Assembly (NCBI RefSeq): GCF_000685805.1 | Contig: NZ_JMKP01000006.1 | Coordinates: forward strand, 58,400-122,399 | From: Psychrobacter phenylpyruvicus DSM 7000 = NBRC 102152 | GTDB lineage: Bacteria; Pseudomonadota; Gammaproteobacteria; Pseudomonadales; Moraxellaceae | DNA: 64,000 nt | Reading direction: 5' to 3' | Shown here: piece after piece, positions 1 to 9,366 of the stretch | Layout: each line of letters begins with the position of its first letter | Numbering within the stretch: the first letter of the stretch is position 1 | Position numbers and translations under genes: made by a program | The notes under the pieces: model-generated | Seen by the model: only the letters and a program-made list of their open reading frames with translations | Told to the model about the DNA's origin: nothing | Database searches by the model: none

Positions 1-2
1 CA

Positions 3-107
3 GAAGATGAGATGAAGCGTAAAAGAGGCACTCAGCACAGTCTTGAAGTGGAGCTAAAGTGGTTTGATGATGACAATCACAAGGCATCAGGCTTGGTGTT
101 AAAGTAG
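3..107 (+). CDS. C-terminal end of a gene cut by the window start
   Basis: A frame open from the first bases runs to a TAG at 105-107 and encodes 34 charged residues ending in GLVLK. The gene starts outside the window. The product is not recognisable from this tail, and a chance open frame cannot be excluded because the stretch is short. The next gene begins about 60 bases downstream on the same strand. Confidence 0.45.
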   Translation, partial: EDEMKRKRGTQHSLEVELKWFDDDNHKASGLVLK

Positions 108-168
108 CCAGTAGTTCAGTTGAGAATTTGACGACTAGAGCCGTCGTGCGCTAGTCGTTATTCCGCTA

Positions 169-744
169 TTGATTGTTGCAAGCTTACTGCTGAAACCGAC
201 AGCGCTTGTTTTGAAAGACAGTTTTAAAGTACCGTTTTGGAATACCGTTTTGAAATATATAGCCCATTATCCTGCTCATATCCAAGATCAAGTTAAATCC
301 CTCATCGAGCAGGATAAATTGGGCTTGTATTTACAACAAAAATACCCTGATGGGCATCACGTCCAAAGCGATAAAGCCTTGTATCAATATGTGACCGAGG
401 TAAAAAACCAATACATGAAAAATGTGGGTACCTTATCGCAGGTCAGTTATAACAGTAAACTTAAAGTATTAAAGCAGGCTCTAGGCATACACACCCACCA
501 GTCTCGGGTGCAGGGTAGTAAGCTTAAATCACATAACAGTATTACGGTTGCCAGTGTGTTCAAAGAAGCACCGCTTGAATTTTTGCGAATGATAGTGGTG
601 CATGAGCTGGCTCATTTTAAAGTCAGTGAACACAACAAAGCCTTTTATCAGTTGTGTTGTCACATGCAGCCTGATTATCATCAGGTTGAGCTGGATACTA
701 GACTGTGGTTGCTGTGGCGTGACTTACAAAAGACTGAGAAATAA
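169..744 (+). CDS. YgjP-like zinc metallopeptidase-domain protein (DUF45 / M48-like)
   Basis: A 191-residue protein with the zinc-protease motif HELAH at residues 145-149 and a third likely ligand, His155, in the following EHNKAFY segment, then CHMQPDY. This spacing is typical of the YgjP/DUF45 family, small cytoplasmic putative metallohydrolases of unknown substrate. The only upstream in-frame start is a TTG at 169, after an in-frame TAG at 136. The first ATG is near residue 83, which would remove much of the domain, so TTG is preferred. A shared hairpin terminator follows. Confidence 0.75.
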   Translation: MIVASLLLKPTALVLKDSFKVPFWNTVLKYIAHYPAHIQDQVKSLIEQDKLGLYLQQKYPDGHHVQSDKALYQYVTEVKNQYMKNVGTLSQVSYNSKLKVLKQALGIHTHQSRVQGSKLKSHNSITVASVFKEAPLEFLRMIVVHELAHFKVSEHNKAFYQLCCHMQPDYHQVELDTRLWLLWRDLQKTEK

Positions 745-756
745 AAAATTAATAGT

Positions 757-791
757 AAAAAAGGGCTGACAATAACTGACAGCCCTTTTTT
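757..791. terminator. Bidirectional intrinsic terminator
   Basis: The inverted repeat AAGGGCTG / CAGCCCTT is flanked by A-run and T-run on the two sides. It lies between two convergent genes (metallopeptidase on plus, DsrE-like on minus), so it can end transcription from both sides. Confidence 0.8.
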
Positions 792-822
792 AATTTTCTA
801 ATTTAGAAACTTACGTATGTTA

Positions 823-1197
823 TTAGCTCAGTTGTAGCGAGCCTGTGGCACCCATCATTAAATCAACGACATCACCGCCATCTATAACTTCAAAACGTGG
901 ATCAATCTCTGATTCTTTAATGCCGTTATGCTCCATACAAGCGCCACATACCAAGACATTTCCACCTTGTTCAATAAATTTTTCTAGTAAATCTTTTGCA
1001 GGTTTAAAAGGGGCACCAATATCTATCTTGTCTAGTGCATTAGGCTTGGCAAGTTTAACGGCATCTATAAATAAGATAACGCTTGCTGAATGGCCTTTCT
1101 CTAATGCTTTAACGGCCATAGTTAAGCCGACGGTAATTTTACTTGGGTTGCTGGTATCATCAAATAAAGCAGTTACAAAATCAGTTGTGTTGGGCAT
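823..1197 (-). CDS. DsrE/DsrF-like family protein
   Basis: A 124-residue protein with the DsrE fold pattern: an N-terminal beta strand, the LTMAVKALEKGHS helix, the hydrophobic strand VILFIDAV, then NVLVCGACMEHNGI with Cys84 and Cys87, and a C-terminal GGDVVDLMMGA segment. Relatives are small cytoplasmic proteins linked to sulfur trafficking, but many stand-alone DsrE proteins have no proven role. The ATG at 1197 is preceded by an AAGGA-like ribosome site. Monocistronic. Its function in sulfur relay is an inference; tusA lies far away at 19.1 kb. Confidence 0.7.
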   Translation of the reverse strand: MPNTTDFVTALFDDTSNPSKITVGLTMAVKALEKGHSASVILFIDAVKLAKPNALDKIDIGAPFKPAKDLLEKFIEQGGNVLVCGACMEHNGIKESEIDPRFEVIDGGDVVDLMMGATGSLQLS

Positions 1198-1425
1198 GAT
1201 ATGTTCCTTGTTTTTGGAGGTGTTGTAATAAGTGGATTGGATTTCTTGTTATAAGATAAGGGGAGTGGGTATCTAGTTACCTAATTACCTAATCTCTGGT
1301 TATTAGAATAACAATTGTTATATATTTTTATATAATGTTTTGTCGTAAGCCTGTTATAGGTAAGTAAGCTAAGATTTCTAGAGATTTAAAAGAGGGTAGG
1401 GTATAAGCTTTATTTTTGAATAGGC

Positions 1426-1454
1426 ATAAAAAAGCTGAGTAAGAACTCAGCTTT
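1426..1454 (-). terminator. Intrinsic terminator of the phoX gene
   Basis: A perfect 10-bp stem, AAAGCTGAGT / ACTCAGCTTT with a 4-base loop, is followed on the minus strand by a U-run. It sits about 70 bases after the phoX stop codon. The rest of the gap up to the DsrE gene (1198-1425) shows only A/T-rich sequence that must hold the DsrE promoter; no clear box was assigned. Confidence 0.75.
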
Positions 1455-1522
1455 TGGGGTTGGAGAAATTATTAGTTATGGCTAAATCTTCTCAGCTTGA
1501 TTAAAAGCAATAGCCATGCTGC

Positions 1523-3352
1523 TTAAGCACCGATTTTACGACCATCTTTTTTGCTAATCATAATGACAGAGGAGCGAGGGGTCTGTCCTTTATGTGGGAA
1601 AGTTGAATCGTTTTTCTCCCCTGGATGCTGCACGTTAACAAACATAGTGCGCTCATTATGGGCCCAAGCTATACCCGTAATTTCGCACGAGTTTGGACCG
1701 GTTAAGAAGCGGCGGATTTCACCAGTAATAGGGTCACCACACAGCATTGAGTTGTGGCCTTGCCCTGCAAAGTCACCGTCGTTACTGTATTTACCATCGG
1801 TTTGAATCCAAATACGACCACTTGAATCAAAGCCGATACCATCTGGGCTATTAAAAGAGTTCTCAGCAGTGACATTATCACTACCAGCACGAGGGTCACC
1901 CTTAGGATAAACGTTAGGATTGCCTGCCATTACGTACATATCCCATTCGAAGGTTTCAGCCGTATGATCATCACCAGTTTCACGCCAACGGATAATATGT
2001 CCATAAATATTGTCTGAGCGTGGGTTTGCAGCGTTAGGGGCAAAGGTATCACCTCGTTTACTATTATTAGTCAGGGTACAGAATACCATGCCATTCAACG
2101 GGTTAACCGCAATCCACTCAGGTCTATCCATCTGGGTGCCACCAACAAGGTCAGCTGCTTGACGGGTGTGAATAGCAATATCCGCCTGTGACGCAAAGCC
2201 ATTCGCTTTGGTCAAACCATTTTTGCCATGCTCTAGGGCGACCCAGCGTCCTGTCCCTTTTAATGGCTCCTTGCCACCATCAAAGATAGCGACATACAAA
2301 GTACCTTCGTCTAACAGGTCTTTGTTATGAGCGATATCTCCTTTTTTGTAGGCATTTTTACTGACGAATTTGTAGATGCGTTCGCCGCGCTCATCGTCGC
2401 CCATATAAGCAACTACTTTGCCGTTTTTAGCCACTTGTAGTGCCACGTTCTCGTGTTTGAAGCGACCTAGGGCAGTACGTTTAACTGGTGTACTCTTTGG
2501 ATTTAAAGGATCGATTTCGACAACCCAACCAAAGCGGTTAATTTCATTTGGGTTTTTGCTTAAGTCAAAGCGATCATCAAACTTCTCCCAACCATAGCTA
2601 GACTCCGCTTCTACCCCATAGCGTTTCATATCTTTATTAATCGCTGCTGCATTTGAGGCCCCGAACATATCATCAAAGTTCTCTTCGCAGGTGACATAAG
2701 TATTCCAAGGGGTCTTACCACTAGAGCAGTTACCAAATGTACCCAGAACATGCTTGCCATGCGGATCAGCCTTTGTTTTTAGTAAATCATGTCCTTTGGC
2801 AGGACCAGACACCAACATTGGCGTATGGGCGGTAACACGGCGGTTAAATGGCGAATTAACATCAAAGCGCATTTTGTTAGTACCATCAGCCTTTAAGCCT
2901 AGTAGACTAAGTCCCACCACATTTTGGCTTTTTAGTACTTCGTCAGCCGTTCTTGGCATGTCCTCTTTATGTGGAAAAAGGGTATTGTGGTTTGGATATT
3001 CGTTATTAACGGCTAATACACCACCGGCACGGTTAATTTCAAAAAACTCCATACCATCGTTGTTTTCACCAAACATCTTGGCATAATCTGCGCCTTTATT
3101 ACTACGGTCGTCTTTAAAACTTGGGGCGTCTGGGAAGAGCTTGTCACCAAACGAAATCAACACCTCAGCATTATAACCCTCAGCGATGCGTACTGAATCG
3201 GTAGTGGCTGCTGGCAAAGCCTTAAAATTTAGCAGCTTTGATTTGCCAGCTGCTTTAGCAAACACTGATGGACTGTAACCACCTAAAAATGCAGCACCTG
3301 AAAGGATACTACCTGTCTTCAAAAAACCACGGCGAGATAAGCTAATAGTCAT
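1523..3352 (-). CDS. phoX: PhoX-family phosphatase, Tat-exported (DUF839)
   Basis: A 609-residue protein with a twin-arginine signal (SRRGFLK, residues 6-12, then a hydrophobic stretch to about residue 32), so it is exported folded to the periplasm. PhoX hallmarks are present: NNEYPNHN at 116-123, GNCSSGKTPW at 207-216, TCEEN at 221-225, and a C-terminal TGPNSCEITG..MFVNVQHPG block. PhoX enzymes are calcium/iron phosphomonoesterases that scavenge phosphate from organic esters. Length fits the family. Single gene with its own terminator; no convincing Pho box was found upstream. The precise substrate cannot be read from sequence. Confidence 0.85.
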   Translation of the reverse strand: MTISLSRRGFLKTGSILSGAAFLGGYSPSVFAKAAGKSKLLNFKALPAATTDSVRIAEGYNAEVLISFGDKLFPDAPSFKDDRSNKGADYAKMFGENNDGMEFFEINRAGGVLAVNNEYPNHNTLFPHKEDMPRTADEVLKSQNVVGLSLLGLKADGTNKMRFDVNSPFNRRVTAHTPMLVSGPAKGHDLLKTKADPHGKHVLGTFGNCSSGKTPWNTYVTCEENFDDMFGASNAAAINKDMKRYGVEAESSYGWEKFDDRFDLSKNPNEINRFGWVVEIDPLNPKSTPVKRTALGRFKHENVALQVAKNGKVVAYMGDDERGERIYKFVSKNAYKKGDIAHNKDLLDEGTLYVAIFDGGKEPLKGTGRWVALEHGKNGLTKANGFASQADIAIHTRQAADLVGGTQMDRPEWIAVNPLNGMVFCTLTNNSKRGDTFAPNAANPRSDNIYGHIIRWRETGDDHTAETFEWDMYVMAGNPNVYPKGDPRAGSDNVTAENSFNSPDGIGFDSSGRIWIQTDGKYSNDGDFAGQGHNSMLCGDPITGEIRRFLTGPNSCEITGIAWAHNERTMFVNVQHPGEKNDSTFPHKGQTPRSSVIMISKKDGRKIGA

Positions 3353-3563
3353 TTTTGAACCTATAAATAAATAGATGTTTAGGGTTGGTGTAAGTAATAC
3401 ATAGAGTGGGTTATAGGACAGGTACTATAGCCATTGAATATTGCAATAATATGTCATTGTTAGTTGGGCGAGCTTGGTAGGCAGCCTTTTACTGTAAAGG
3501 GATAGCCAGTATTGTGATAATAGGCAGTAGCGGTAAATGCTGAAAGCTGAAAATTGAAAACAA

Positions 3564-3601
3564 AAAAACGCAAGCTCCGCTTTTGCAAAACTTGCGTTTT
3601 A
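3564..3601. terminator. Intrinsic terminator downstream of gltX
   Basis: Stem AAAACGCAAG / CTTGCGTTTT with an A-run on one side and a T-run on the other, located in the 319-bp gap between gltX and phoX (both minus). It ends gltX transcripts. The remainder of the gap (3353-3563) must contain the phoX promoter, but no confident box was picked. Confidence 0.75.
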
Positions 3602-3671
3602 TATTTCTAACTTAATTACTAAATTGATTTAAAGCGGAAAAGCTATTCTAAGAAAAAGCTACTCCACAAAA

Positions 3672-5192
3672 CTATTCAGCTTCTACCAAAAAGTCTGGCA
3701 TATCGGCAGCGGTTTTCTCAATTTTCTTCAGCTTTTTCTTACCCAGTCCGCCCAACACTTCTACCGCATGGCGCAGGCGAGCCATGGTCATGTCAGCACC
3801 GATGATGTACATAGAGTTCATCACAGGCGTAGAAGAGGTACTACCGGCAATAGCAACGAAGAAAGGTGCCATCATGTCACGCAGTTTGATGTCCATGGCT
3901 GCGCTTAAGCCTTTTAAGGTCTTAAAGATGTTGTCTTCGGTCCATTCTGGAAGGGTTTCTAGTTTCCAAGTGGCTATTTGCAAGATTTCCATGATTTGTT
4001 CCGCGCTTAGTGACTTATGCTCGAAGTCTTCAGCCTTAATGTCTGGCAAGTTTTGGAAGTAGAAGCCGCCCCAATTAACCGCGTCTGACAATAGATGGAT
4101 ACGAGGCTGAATGGCCGCTGCAATAGCGGTTAGCTTATCTGAGTCGTTGGCCCAAGCTAAGATTCTATCTTTTAGTTGTTCTGGTGATAATTGACGTAAA
4201 TACTCAGCGTTTAACCAATGTAGTTTTTCGATATCGAAAATCGGGCCACCTAGTGATACACGAGTGATATCAAAGCTCTTAATCATCTCATCAAGCGTGA
4301 ACTGTTCTTCTTCATTTGGCATTGAGTAGCCCATACGACCCAAATAGTTCAATAATGCTTCTGGCAATACGCCGGCATCACGATAATAGGTGATAGAGGT
4401 TGGGTTTTTACGTTTTGATAGCTTTGATTTGTCTGGGTTACGTAGTAGTGGCATGTGGCACAGTACCGGCATTTCCCAACCAAAATAATCGTATAATAGT
4501 TTGTGCTTAGGCGCTGAGCTAATCCACTCTTCACCACGGATCACGTGGGTGATTTGCATTAAGTGGTCATCCACCACGTTGGCTAAGTGATAGGTAGGTA
4601 GGCCGTCGGTTTTTAGCAGCACTTGCATATCGACCTGTTCCCAAGGGATTTCAATCTCGCCACGCAGCATATCTTGAATCTTACAAGTACCCTCGGTAGG
4701 CACTTTCATACGGACAACGAAAGGCTTGCCCTCAGCGGCCAATTTATCAGATTCTTCGCGAGATAGATTGGCATAGCGGCCGTCATAATGTGGGTTTTCG
4801 CCGCGTGCGATTTGCTCTTTACGCATCTCATCTAGCTCCTCGCTAGTAGCGAAACAGCGGAACGCATGGCCTTTGTCTAATAACTCTTGGGCGTGCTTTT
4901 TATAAATGTCGCTACGCTCACTTTGACGGTAAGGGGCGTGTGGACCTCCCACATCAGGACCTTCTGCCCAGTCAAGACCGACCCAGCGTAGGGCATCCAA
5001 GATCATCTTTTCTGATTGCTCGGTAGAGCGGGTTTGGTCAGTGTCTTCGATACGCAGGATGAACTCACCGCCGTTGGCTTTAGCAAAAGCTAAGTTGAAT
5101 AGGGCGATATAGGCAGTACCAACGTGTGGAAAGCCGGTTGGAGAAGGGGCAATACGGGTACGAACAGGACGATTTGCAGTAGTCTGTGTCAT
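3672..5192 (-). CDS. gltX: Glutamate--tRNA ligase
   Basis: A 506-residue class I aminoacyl-tRNA synthetase that charges tRNA-Glu in the cytoplasm. The HIGH-type motif reads HVGT (23-26) after RIAPSPTG, and the KMSKS-type loop reads KLSKR (257-261). The tRNA acceptor region [13 protein letters not shown] and the C-terminal helical anticodon-binding region are complete. The ATG at 5192 is used because [10 protein letters not shown] begins directly after it. Divergent from rsmH across a 403-bp gap. A 506-residue length is normal for the family. Confidence 0.95.
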   Translation of the reverse strand: MTQTTANRPVRTRIAPSPTGFPHVGTAYIALFNLAFAKANGGEFILRIEDTDQTRSTEQSEKMILDALRWVGLDWAEGPDVGGPHAPYRQSERSDIYKKHAQELLDKGHAFRCFATSEELDEMRKEQIARGENPHYDGRYANLSREESDKLAAEGKPFVVRMKVPTEGTCKIQDMLRGEIEIPWEQVDMQVLLKTDGLPTYHLANVVDDHLMQITHVIRGEEWISSAPKHKLLYDYFGWEMPVLCHMPLLRNPDKSKLSKRKNPTSITYYRDAGVLPEALLNYLGRMGYSMPNEEEQFTLDEMIKSFDITRVSLGGPIFDIEKLHWLNAEYLRQLSPEQLKDRILAWANDSDKLTAIAAAIQPRIHLLSDAVNWGGFYFQNLPDIKAEDFEHKSLSAEQIMEILQIATWKLETLPEWTEDNIFKTLKGLSAAMDIKLRDMMAPFFVAIAGSTSSTPVMNSMYIIGADMTMARLRHAVEVLGGLGKKKLKKIEKTAADMPDFLVEAE

Positions 5193-5396
5193 AAAGTTTC
5201 TCTTATAATCTGTTTATAAAAAAAGTACGAAAAGATTGATAGCAACCCCAACCAAGGGGGTAATAATGATAATTAAGAACGCAATGATTATTTAAGAGAC
5301 ATTATAGCAGGTTTGGCCTAAGGCTCATAAAACACAAGGAGACGGTTAACAAAGTTTTTTAATCTACAAAAAAACTGTCAAAATTTTTGTCAAAAC

Positions 5397-5425
5397 AAGG
5401 CGAAATAACAAAAAAAGCATATAAT
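5397..5425 (+). promoter_or_regulatory. Candidate promoter of the rsmH-ftsL-ftsI cluster
   Basis: In the 403-bp gap between gltX and rsmH, a perfect -10 hexamer TATAAT lies at 5420-5425. It is preceded by A-tract-rich sequence (5350-5420) but no good -35 hexamer at 17-bp spacing. The A-tracts might act as an UP-like element. The 170-base leader to the rsmH start shows no terminator or riboswitch that I recognise. Confidence 0.4.
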
Positions 5426-5595
5426 AGCGCTTTGTTGGTGTGGCTACCTTGACAAGCAGGTGTGACTTGCGATAATGAGGTCGAGGCTATCTAAACTTAT
5501 GTATCAACAGCTCTTGTGTTGACGGCTTTTACTGCTAGCCATTATTTTTATCACTGCCTATTGTGTATTTACTCCATTAAGGGAGCCTATTTATT

Positions 5596-6642
5596 GTGAC
5601 CGATGCTCAATCCTCAGCTACACAGACCACCCCTTTAGCAAAATCCGATTTTAGCCACGAAACCGTGCTATTGTACGAGACTGTCGATGCTGTCTTAGGT
5701 AAAACTCCTACCAAAAAACAGAGTAAAAAAGTCACTGAACCACAAGGTAAGGTTTCCGGTATATTTGTTGATGCTACCTTTGGTCGAGGCGGACACAGTA
5801 AGCTGCTTCTTGAGTCATTAAGTGATGACGGGCAACTGTTTGTGTTCGATAAAGACCCTGAGGCCATTGCTGTTGCAGAAGAAATAGCAAAAAGTGACAA
5901 TCGTGTGACAGTTGTGCATGATAGCTTTGCCAATATAACCCACTGTTTACAGCAGCATGGGGTTTCGCAAGTTAATGGCATTATGGCAGATTTAGGGGTC
6001 TCTTCTCCTCAACTAGATGATGGCAGTCGTGGCTTTAGTTTTATGCGCGATGGAGCTATTGATATGCGCATGGATACCAGCCGTGGTCAGTCGGTGGGTG
6101 AGTGGCTACAAACCGTTGATGAAGAAGAGTTGGCCAATGTGCTATTTGAGTTCGGCGAGGAGCGCCATAGTCGTCGTATCGCTCGGGCGATTAAACAAAT
6201 GGACCGCTATACCTCAACCCTAGAGTTGGCGGAGGTAATTAAGCAAGCACACCCCAAATGGCAAAAGGGCAAGCATCCAGCGACGCAAAGCTTCCAAGCC
6301 ATGCGTATTTTTATTAATAATGAGCTCGGTGATATCGATAGCTTCTTACAGCAAAGCTTGGCGTTACTGGCACCCGGTGGACACTTGGCAGTGATTAGCT
6401 TCCATTCTTTAGAAGACCGCCGTATTAAGCAGTTTTTGCAGCGCCATAGCCGTGGCCAGTATCCAGAAGATGAAAATCTGCCTATGCCCCCAGTGCGTCC
6501 TCGTTATTTTGGTAAGCCAATTCGTATTGCTCCAAGCAAGGCAGAAGTCAGTGTTAACAACCGCTCTAGAAGTGCTTGGTTAAGAGTGGCAACACGTACC
6601 GATACCCCATATAATACCGACCCTAGCGAACCTCATAGCTAG
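5596..6642 (+). CDS. rsmH: 16S rRNA (cytosine1402-N4)-methyltransferase RsmH (MraW)
   Basis: A 348-residue SAM-dependent methyltransferase acting on C1402 of 16S rRNA. It has the HETVLL start block, the SAM motif VDATFGRGGHS (58-68), then MADLGVSSPQLD, RGFSFMRDGAIDMRMD and SFHSLEDR. A Lys-rich insertion near residues 36-53 makes it longer than the usual ~310. The start is a GTG at 5596 preceded by AAGGGAG. First gene of the shortened dcw cluster; mraZ, which often precedes it, is absent. ftsL follows 106 bases on. Confidence 0.95.
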   Translation: MTDAQSSATQTTPLAKSDFSHETVLLYETVDAVLGKTPTKKQSKKVTEPQGKVSGIFVDATFGRGGHSKLLLESLSDDGQLFVFDKDPEAIAVAEEIAKSDNRVTVVHDSFANITHCLQQHGVSQVNGIMADLGVSSPQLDDGSRGFSFMRDGAIDMRMDTSRGQSVGEWLQTVDEEELANVLFEFGEERHSRRIARAIKQMDRYTSTLELAEVIKQAHPKWQKGKHPATQSFQAMRIFINNELGDIDSFLQQSLALLAPGGHLAVISFHSLEDRRIKQFLQRHSRGQYPEDENLPMPPVRPRYFGKPIRIAPSKAEVSVNNRSRSAWLRVATRTDTPYNTDPSEPHS

Positions 6643-6748
6643 CTTAAAAAAAATGAGTAACAAAAATTAGTCCTGATAAACAAAGCCACTCTATTATTGA
6701 GTCATTTTTTACCCTTAAAGACCCTCCGGTCATAACATCAGTCACCAT

Positions 6749-7201
6749 ATGGCAAATAACAAATCCCAAAGCTCGAACCAAATAGATAGAAACTCGCTTG
6801 AGATTAGTGAGTTTTTAACCAAGCGCTATCGTGGTGTTAGCGTCTACGGTGCTGTCATGATTTTGCTGGCAATTGGCATTATCTGGACGGCTGTATTGAC
6901 CGCAGAACAGGTGCAGCAGTACCATGAAGACTATATGGCATTGCAAAAAATGAAAGTTGAACATCGTAATTTACAAATTGAGAATCAGCGTTTGGTTATC
7001 GAACAACAGACCTTTAGTGCCACGCCACAAATTGCCAGCCGTGCGGTTACCCAGCTGGGCATGTACTCTCCCTCAACCAAAGACAAGCTGATATTGCAGC
7101 CAATGGCCGCCAAGCCTGGTGATAGGCTAAATATTGAACAACCAACTGAATCTGATGAAGCAGAATTGACCATCCAGCAGCAAGGAGGCGAAGATGAGTA
7201 A
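6749..7201 (+). CDS. ftsL: Cell division protein FtsL
   Basis: A 150-residue bitopic membrane protein. Its short cytoplasmic N-terminus is followed by one transmembrane helix (about residues 36-54, YGAVMILLAIGIIWTAVL) and a periplasmic coiled-coil region (VEHRNLQIENQRLVIEQQ). FtsL joins FtsB and FtsQ and activates FtsW/FtsI in the divisome. Sequence is weakly conserved in the family; identification rests on size, topology and position between rsmH and ftsI. Its stop overlaps the ftsI start by 8 bases, suggesting translational coupling. Confidence 0.85.
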   Translation: MANNKSQSSNQIDRNSLEISEFLTKRYRGVSVYGAVMILLAIGIIWTAVLTAEQVQQYHEDYMALQKMKVEHRNLQIENQRLVIEQQTFSATPQIASRAVTQLGMYSPSTKDKLILQPMAAKPGDRLNIEQPTESDEAELTIQQQGGEDE

Positions 7202-9308
7202 GAAGCCTTCTACCCCCAGAAAAAAAAGCAACACCCAAAAGACTAATGCTGGCAAAAATAGCGCTAGCAATAAGCCAATGCACGGTAAAGTGACCGAGCC
7301 TTTGGTGAAACCCAAAAAAGCCTCTGCTGCAAAGTCAGGTAAAGCAGAAGCTGGGAGTGCTCCGGAGGGCAAGGCTAAATTAAAATTCTGGAAAAAACCA
7401 AAAGAAACCAGTGGCGCTTATACTAGTGTCAAACACCGTGGTGGCAAGATATTTAAACCAGCAACCGTAGGGGCTTCAAATCGAGGCGGTGCTGAAAGCG
7501 ACTTGATACGCTTCCAACTGGTTTGGGGGGCGGCTTTTGGTATCTTATTGCTCCTAGTACTTCGTGCCTTCTACCTTCAAGTATTTAACGCCGAGAAGTT
7601 CATCAATATAGGTAATCAAATCATTACCAGTGAGCGTACTCAGCACTCTTATCGCGGTATGATTACCGATCGTAATCATCAACCCTTGGCGGTGAGCGCT
7701 CCTTTGTCCACTGTGTCGTTTAGTCCTTACGACTATGCGCAGTGGTATTACGATATCCAAAAACGCATTAAAAGAAATGCCGATAACCCAGAAGCACAGC
7801 AAAGACTGCTACAGAAGTTAAAAGAGATGGATTTGGCTCAACTTGCTAGCGTGTCTGGGGTATCTGTTGAGCGTTTGCAGCAAGCTGTGGCACTTGATAA
7901 TACGGTAGATGTTAGTGACGATGAAGCGGTAAAAGCGGTACTGCCTAAAGGCTCAGGTTCGCATTATTTACCGTTACTAAACAAGGTGACACCAGAGATT
8001 GCCGATGCGGTTATGGTGCTCAACTTCCCAGGCGTGTATGAAAAACAAGAGTTTCGCCGCTATTATCCACAGCCGCAACCCAATGCACAGCTGCTAGGGT
8101 TTATGGGCCATAATGCCAATGATCCGAACAGCGGTTATGAAGGTCGTGCCGGCATTGAGCGTAAGTTTGAAGCGAAGCTGGCGGGAGAAGATGGCAAGGT
8201 TCGGGTGTTAAAAGACCGCTATCAAAACAGTATTGAAGAGCTGGAACAAATCAAGCCGGTGGTGCCTGGAGAGGACGTTACCTTATCTATTGACTCAAGA
8301 TTGCAGTATTTATTATACAAAGAGCTTGAACATGTGGGCCGAGTGCAAGAAGCCCGCTGGTCAACGGGAATTGTGGTCGATGTACACACAGGTGAGGTAT
8401 TAGCACTATCTACCTGGCCTTCATTTAATAACAATAACTTAAATGAAATGACCGGTAACAACCAGCGCAACCGCGCAGTATTAGACGTCTTTGAGCCTGG
8501 GTCAGTGATGAAGCCGTTTACGGTGGCTGCCGCATTGCAGTCTGGGAAATATACTGAAAACTCATTAATCAATACCAGTCCAGGATCGATTAGAGTTCGA
8601 GGTTATACCATTCGCGATCACAATAACTTAGGCTCGATCAACATGTCCACCTTGATTCAAAAATCAAGTAACGTGGCCTCGACCAAGATTGCCTTATCTT
8701 TACCGCCAGATGGTATTACCAAAGTACAAAAAGAGTTTGGTTTTGGCAAAAAGACCGCGCTGAACTTCCCCGGGGAGCAGGCCGGTATTATTCCGACGCC
8801 CAAAGAGATTGAAACCTCTCGCCGAGCCACGATAAGTTATGGTTATGGCTTGCAGGTGACTTTGGCGCAGATTGCTCAAGCATACGCAGCCTTAGGGTCC
8901 GGGGGTGTGCTACATCCGCTTACTTTGGAAAAGCAAGAGCAGAAGCCTGTTGGCAAGCGAGTGCTGGATGAGAAGCACGCCATGTCTGTGGTGAAGATGA
9001 TGGAGACGGTTACTCAGCCTGGTGGTACCGCAACGGCTGCTGCCATTGATGGTTATCGTATCGCTGGTAAAACCGGAACATCGCGCCGTGTGAACCCCAA
9101 AGGTGGTTATTATACTGATCAGTATCGTACGGTATTTGCGGGTATCGCTCCGGCCTCAAACCCGCGTTTGGCAACGGTTATCTTAGTTGAAGACCCGCGT
9201 AAGACTTATTATGCAGGTATTGTGGCTGCACCAGTATTCAAGAGCGTGATGCAAGAAGCTTTACGTCTATACAACGTGCCGCTTGATAAACCGTTAACAG
9301 CTGAATAA
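7194..9308 (+). CDS. ftsI: Peptidoglycan D,D-transpeptidase FtsI (PBP3)
   Basis: A 704-residue class B penicillin-binding protein that cross-links septal peptidoglycan. One transmembrane helix lies near 105-125. The catalytic triad motifs are SVMK (437-440), SSN (491-493) and KTG (626-628). The N-terminal cytoplasmic tail of about 100 residues is Lys/Ser/Gly-rich and longer than in E. coli PBP3. The ATG at 7194 lies inside the end of ftsL and has a strong AAGGAGG ribosome site at 7182-7188. It is the expected target of PBP3-directed beta-lactams. Confidence 0.95.
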   Translation: MSKKPSTPRKKSNTQKTNAGKNSASNKPMHGKVTEPLVKPKKASAAKSGKAEAGSAPEGKAKLKFWKKPKETSGAYTSVKHRGGKIFKPATVGASNRGGAESDLIRFQLVWGAAFGILLLLVLRAFYLQVFNAEKFINIGNQIITSERTQHSYRGMITDRNHQPLAVSAPLSTVSFSPYDYAQWYYDIQKRIKRNADNPEAQQRLLQKLKEMDLAQLASVSGVSVERLQQAVALDNTVDVSDDEAVKAVLPKGSGSHYLPLLNKVTPEIADAVMVLNFPGVYEKQEFRRYYPQPQPNAQLLGFMGHNANDPNSGYEGRAGIERKFEAKLAGEDGKVRVLKDRYQNSIEELEQIKPVVPGEDVTLSIDSRLQYLLYKELEHVGRVQEARWSTGIVVDVHTGEVLALSTWPSFNNNNLNEMTGNNQRNRAVLDVFEPGSVMKPFTVAAALQSGKYTENSLINTSPGSIRVRGYTIRDHNNLGSINMSTLIQKSSNVASTKIALSLPPDGITKVQKEFGFGKKTALNFPGEQAGIIPTPKEIETSRRATISYGYGLQVTLAQIAQAYAALGSGGVLHPLTLEKQEQKPVGKRVLDEKHAMSVVKMMETVTQPGGTATAAAIDGYRIAGKTGTSRRVNPKGGYYTDQYRTVFAGIAPASNPRLATVILVEDPRKTYYAGIVAAPVFKSVMQEALRLYNVPLDKPLTAE

Positions 9309-9366
9309 TAGCTCAACCACACCCAGCTGAATACAAAGTTGAATATAATCGAAGAAGGTCAACACG

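Noticed and set aside
845..1228. 127-codon plus-strand frame opposite the DsrE-like gene
   Set aside because: It mirrors the conserved DsrE coding sequence on the other strand and has no family features.
3353..3563. Possible Pho box upstream of phoX
   Set aside because: A TGTCAT occurs near 3450, but without the 11-base-spaced second copy and in the wrong orientation for phoX.
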